Shown here: positions 50,838-53,826 of the stretch, one piece after another
Layout of the letters: each line of letters begins with the position of its first letter
Numbering within the stretch: position 1 is the stretch's first letter
Assembly (NCBI GenBank): GCA_016212695.1
Contig: JACREX010000079.1
Location: 1-53,826 of the forward strand
Direction of reading: 5' to 3'
Length of the DNA stretch: 53,826 nucleotides
From: Bacteroidia bacterium
GTDB taxonomy: Bacteria > Bacteroidota > Bacteroidia > Bacteroidales > GWF2-35-48
Position numbers and translations under genes: made by a program
The notes under the pieces: model-generated
What the model saw: only the letters and a program-made list of their open reading frames with translations
The model's database searches: none
Told to the model about the DNA's origin: nothing

Positions 50838-51785
50838 ATGAACCGTATAACTCAGCTTTTCAATATCAAATATCCCATAATCCAGGCCGGTATGATCTGG
50901 TGCAGCGGATGGGAACTGGCTTCCGCTGTGAGCAATGCCGGGGGACTTGGCCTTATCGGATCAGGTTCCATGACTCCGGATATCCTGCGTGAACACATTC
51001 AAAAATGTAAGAAGGCGACCGACAAACCTTTTGGGGTGAATGTTCCCATACTTTTTTCTTTCTCCGAGGAATTCCTTAAAATCATCATTGAGGAAAAGGT
51101 AAAGATTGTTTTTACCTCTGCAGGAAATCCTGCAAAATATACAACATTTCTCAAAGCGGCCGGACTTACTGTAGTTCACGTGGTAGCCAATGTGAAGTTT
51201 GCAAAAAAAAGTGAAGAGTCGGGCGTTGATGCCGTTGTTGCCGAGGGCTTCGAGGCAGGCGGACATAATGGTAAAGAAGAAACAACCACTATGGTATTGA
51301 TCCCCTTGGTTCGTGAATCGGTTTCGATCCCATTGATTGCTGCCGGAGGTATTGGTACCGGCCGTGGGATGCTTGCCGCTTTTGCATTAGGCGCTGAAGG
51401 GGTACAAATCGGTACCCGTTTTGTTGCAAGCCTTGAAAGTTCTGCACATCCTGATTTCAAAAAGAAAATACTTGAAACAAAAGACGGAGATACACACCTT
51501 ACACTGAAACGTATTGTCCCTGTGAGGCTGATAAAAAATAAATTTTACGAAGAGGTAGAAAAACTCGAACTCACCGGCGCACCGCTCGATGCCTTATCCG
51601 CCCTGTTGGGAAGAGGACGGGCTAAAAAAGGAATGTTCGACGGAGACCTCGATGATGGCGAACTCGAAATCGGGCAGATATCAGGACTTATCAATGAAAT
51701 AAAGCCTGCTGCTGATATTGTAAAAAAAATTATAAATGAATTCACACAAGCCAGGAACGATCTTGCAAAATACGATTTAGCCTGA
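50838..51785 (+). CDS. Nitronate monooxygenase-family flavoprotein
   Basis: MNRITQLFNIKYPIIQAGMIWCSGWELASAVSNAGGLGLIGSGSM...GVDAVVAEGFEAGGHNG...PLIAAGGIGTGRGMLAAFALGAEGVQIGTRF. Confidence 0.9.
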   Translation: MNRITQLFNIKYPIIQAGMIWCSGWELASAVSNAGGLGLIGSGSMTPDILREHIQKCKKATDKPFGVNVPILFSFSEEFLKIIIEEKVKIVFTSAGNPAKYTTFLKAAGLTVVHVVANVKFAKKSEESGVDAVVAEGFEAGGHNGKEETTTMVLIPLVRESVSIPLIAAGGIGTGRGMLAAFALGAEGVQIGTRFVASLESSAHPDFKKKILETKDGDTHLTLKRIVPVRLIKNKFYEEVEKLELTGAPLDALSALLGRGRAKKGMFDGDLDDGELEIGQISGLINEIKPAADIVKKIINEFTQARNDLAKYDLA

Positions 51786-51871
51786 TATGAAAGATCAATG
51801 CGAACTGATAACTGTTCACGGGAAGCAGTTACATTATGAATTATTCAATATAAAATTTTACAAACTAAAAA

Positions 51872-52181
51872 ATGGCCACGTACGATAATCTGCCTGTTTA
51901 CAAAGCAAGTTATGATTTGCTAGTTGAAATATTTCAATTTGTTAAGAACTTTAGCAAGGAATATAAATATACTGTGGGCGAAAAGCTGAAAAATGAAACG
52001 CTTGAAATGATAATGAATATTTTCAGGGCAAACAGCAAGGGAGAATATAGAAGTTCTTCGTGTATTATTAAGGCTGATAAAAGATTTAAAGCAGATAGAT
52101 TTAAAAAAATTTGTAATCATAAATGAAAAAATTGAAAATGTATCAAAGCAGCTTGCCGGATGGCAAAAAGCAAGCAATTAA
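51872..52181 (+). pseudogene. avd: DGR accessory variability determinant (Avd-like four-helix-bundle protein), frameshifted
   Basis: Frame 1: MATYDNLPVYKASYDLLVEIFQFVKNFSKEYKYTVGEKLKNETLEMIMNIFRANSK. Frame +1 from 52038: RENIEVLRVLLRLIKDLKQIDLKKFVIINEKIENVSKQLAGWQKASN* (stop 52179-52181). Confidence 0.82.
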
Positions 52182-52350
52182 AATACTGGTCGGAGTTTCT
52201 TTTGCTATTGTAAAAGAAAGTGTACCGTTTTAGTCCAATAATCTGCTTATGCAGTAAATACTGTAAAATAAAAACAGTGTGTATAAGCTATGTAATTTTG
52301 GCTGACTTAATGTAGCCGGTCAAAAGAGTTAAATGATTATTAAAACAGTA

Positions 52351-52532
52351 GGTCCTTCGGGTTATCGCAATACGAATGGCAATTACAACAATCGTGGTAA
52401 CAACACGAACGTGTGGACTTCTACTGAGAGTGGCGCAAATGCGTGGAATCGGAACTTGAATTACACGATCACGCAGGTCAACCGGAATACCAACAATAAG
52501 GCTTATGGCTTTTCGGTGCGTTGTGTTAAGGA
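52351..52532 (+). other. DGR template repeat (TR), probable template RNA region
   Basis: Translates to GPSGYRNTNGNYNNRGNNTNVWTSTESGANAWNRNLNYTITQVNRNTNNKAYGFSVRCVKD with 16 AAY (Asn) codons; sits between avd and RT; resembles the FISUMP/C-type-lectin-like VR terminus (GYR...WTSTES..AW...GFSVRCVKD). Confidence 0.82.
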
Positions 52533-52540
52533 CTGGAAAT

Positions 52541-52566
52541 AAAAGCCCCGTTTTCACGGGGCTTTT
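52541..52566 (+). terminator. Perfect hairpin immediately 3' of the TR (terminator and/or RNA 3' structure)
   Basis: AAAAGCCCCG-TTTTCA-CGGGGCTTTT, 10-bp perfect stem with 6-nt loop. Confidence 0.8.
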
Positions 52567-52581
52567 ATAAAAATAATAAAA

Positions 52582-53653
52582 ATGGAACAATTATCCTTAT
52601 GTGATAAACAAATTGAAGGTATTCCCGTAACAGACCTTTTCACGGCCTATTATGATGCCCGAAAGAATAAAAGAAAAACGATGAATGCACTGTCGTTTGA
52701 AATGAACTACGAAAGCAGCCTGTTTCAGTTGCATGAAGAAATTATAAACAGGAAATATGTGATAAAGCCAAGTATATGCTTTATAAATTTCAGCCCTGTT
52801 CAGCGTGAGATATTTGCAGCCGATTTCAGGGACAGGATAGTTCACCATCTTATTTTTAATTACATCAGTCACGTATTTGAGTCTTTGTTAATCAATGACT
52901 GTTACAGTTGCCGTACAGGCAAAGGAACACATTATGGTATAAAGCAAATAGACCATTTTATTCGTTCATGCTCACAAAATTATAAGCAGGAATGCTATAT
53001 CTTAAAACTTGATATAAAAGGATATTTTATGGGTATAAACAAGGAATTGCTTTATAATAAAGTACAACAGTCGTTACTTGACAAAAAAGAAAAATTGACC
53101 TTTGACCTTCCATTAGTCCTGTACCTGATTAAAAGAACTATATTCAACGACCCGACAAAGAATTGTGTCATAAAAGGTAAAAAATCGGACTGGAACGATT
53201 TACCGAAGACTAAAAGCCTGTTTCATGCATCAGAAAATTGCGGTTTGCCGATTGGAAATCTTACCTCACAATTATTCGGTAATGTTTATCTGAACGAATT
53301 TGATCATTGGGTTAAAAAAGATTTGCACATAAAACATTACGGCAGGTACGTTGACGATTTTGTACTTATACATCCAAGCAAAGAATATTTGAAATTATGC
53401 ATTCCGGCCATCCATCCGTGAATATTTGAAAGAAAAGCTACATCTCGAATTGCATCCCAATAAAATTTATCTGCAACATTTTACAAAAGGCGTTAAATTT
53501 CTTGGCGCAGTAATAAAACCATTCAGAATTTACATTGCCGACCGGACAAAAGGTAATTTTTATAAAGAAATTGAAGTACAAAATAAAATAGCGAGAGACC
53601 ATAAACCGAAAAAAGAAGAAAATGAAGCCTTTTTAAGTAGGGTCTGCTCATGA
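52582..53653 (+). pseudogene. Diversity-generating retroelement reverse transcriptase, frameshifted and C-terminally truncated
   Basis: Motifs: REIFAADFRDRIVHHLI, LKLDIKGYFMGINKELL, GLPIGNLTSQLFGNVYLNEFDHW (DGR [ILV]GxxxSQ signature), HYGRYVDDFVLI. Frame broken at 53408-53417 and resumed in ORF 53426-53653 (REYLKEKLHLELHPNKIYLQHFTKGVKFLGAVIKP). Confidence 0.88.
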
Positions 53654-53826
53654 ATGCGACCTGATTTTTTAAATTTAGTTCCAATTTTTTCAAGGAGATG
53701 CTACCAAAAATTCTATTTTTTCAAAAATAATGTTTTTTGAGCTTTTTGTGATACAATAGTTCGGTAAAAATTTGATATTAACAAAGGTATGTAAATAACT
53801 TTTACAACCGACCAGTAGGACAAAAG
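53640..53826. mobile_element. Possible left end of an insertion sequence truncating the RT
   Basis: RT homology stops at ...EAFLSR; the following AGGGTCTGCTCATGAATGCGACCTG... resembles GGGTCTGCT-type IS termini. No transposase is visible before the window ends. Confidence 0.3.

Noticed and set aside
52333-52542. ORF 'MIIKTVGPSGYRNTNGNYNNRGNNTN...' as an ordinary protein-coding gene
   Set aside because: Only 69 codons, 16 Asn in the core, no domain N-terminal to the lectin-like tail, and located next to a DGR RT: better explained as the TR than as an expressed protein.
52582-53653. Group II intron or retron reverse transcriptase
   Set aside because: Motif 4 is IGNLTSQ, not QGxxxSP; no maturase (X) domain; no intron domain V-like hairpin or retron msr/msd structure recognised; TR and avd are present.

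Overview
The window is a chromosomal segment from a member of the phylum Bacteroidota. This is inferred from T9SS-type C-terminal sorting tails, TAnnTTTG-type promoters and a TonB/CarboxypepD_reg receptor. Most of it is ordinary housekeeping: fabG, miaA, lptB, rplU-rpmA, serS, rpsO-pnp, cysK, a ThiF/MoeB-rhodanese protein, a TamB-like protein, and an enoyl-CoA hydratase / 3-hydroxyacyl-CoA dehydrogenase / thiolase operon. There is also an accessory surface-protein island (24.6-40.9 kb, plus a partial paralogue at the left edge) of YadA-head/tail-fibre-like modular adhesins and one very long T9SS adhesin. Small toxin-antitoxin-like pairs and several short palindromic or repeat elements are scattered between genes. 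The strongest unusual signal is at the right end (about 51.87-53.65 kb): a diversity-generating retroelement (DGR) with an Avd-like four-helix-bundle gene, an Asn-codon-rich template repeat (TR) followed by a perfect hairpin, and a DGR-type reverse transcriptase (signature IGNLTSQ, YVDDF). No variable-repeat target is visible in the window, so any target must lie elsewhere. The cassette shows three separate lesions: a probable microhomology deletion in avd, a 4-bp tandem duplication frameshift in the RT, and loss of the RT C-terminus at what may be an IS end. It therefore looks like a decayed cassette that may still supply a TR in trans, unless the lesions are assembly errors. Other items worth checking are an in-frame TGA splitting a ~2100-codon adhesin, a C8 tract in a signal-peptide region, a GxxExxY gene nested in inverted repeats, and families of degenerate intergenic 'word' repeats.
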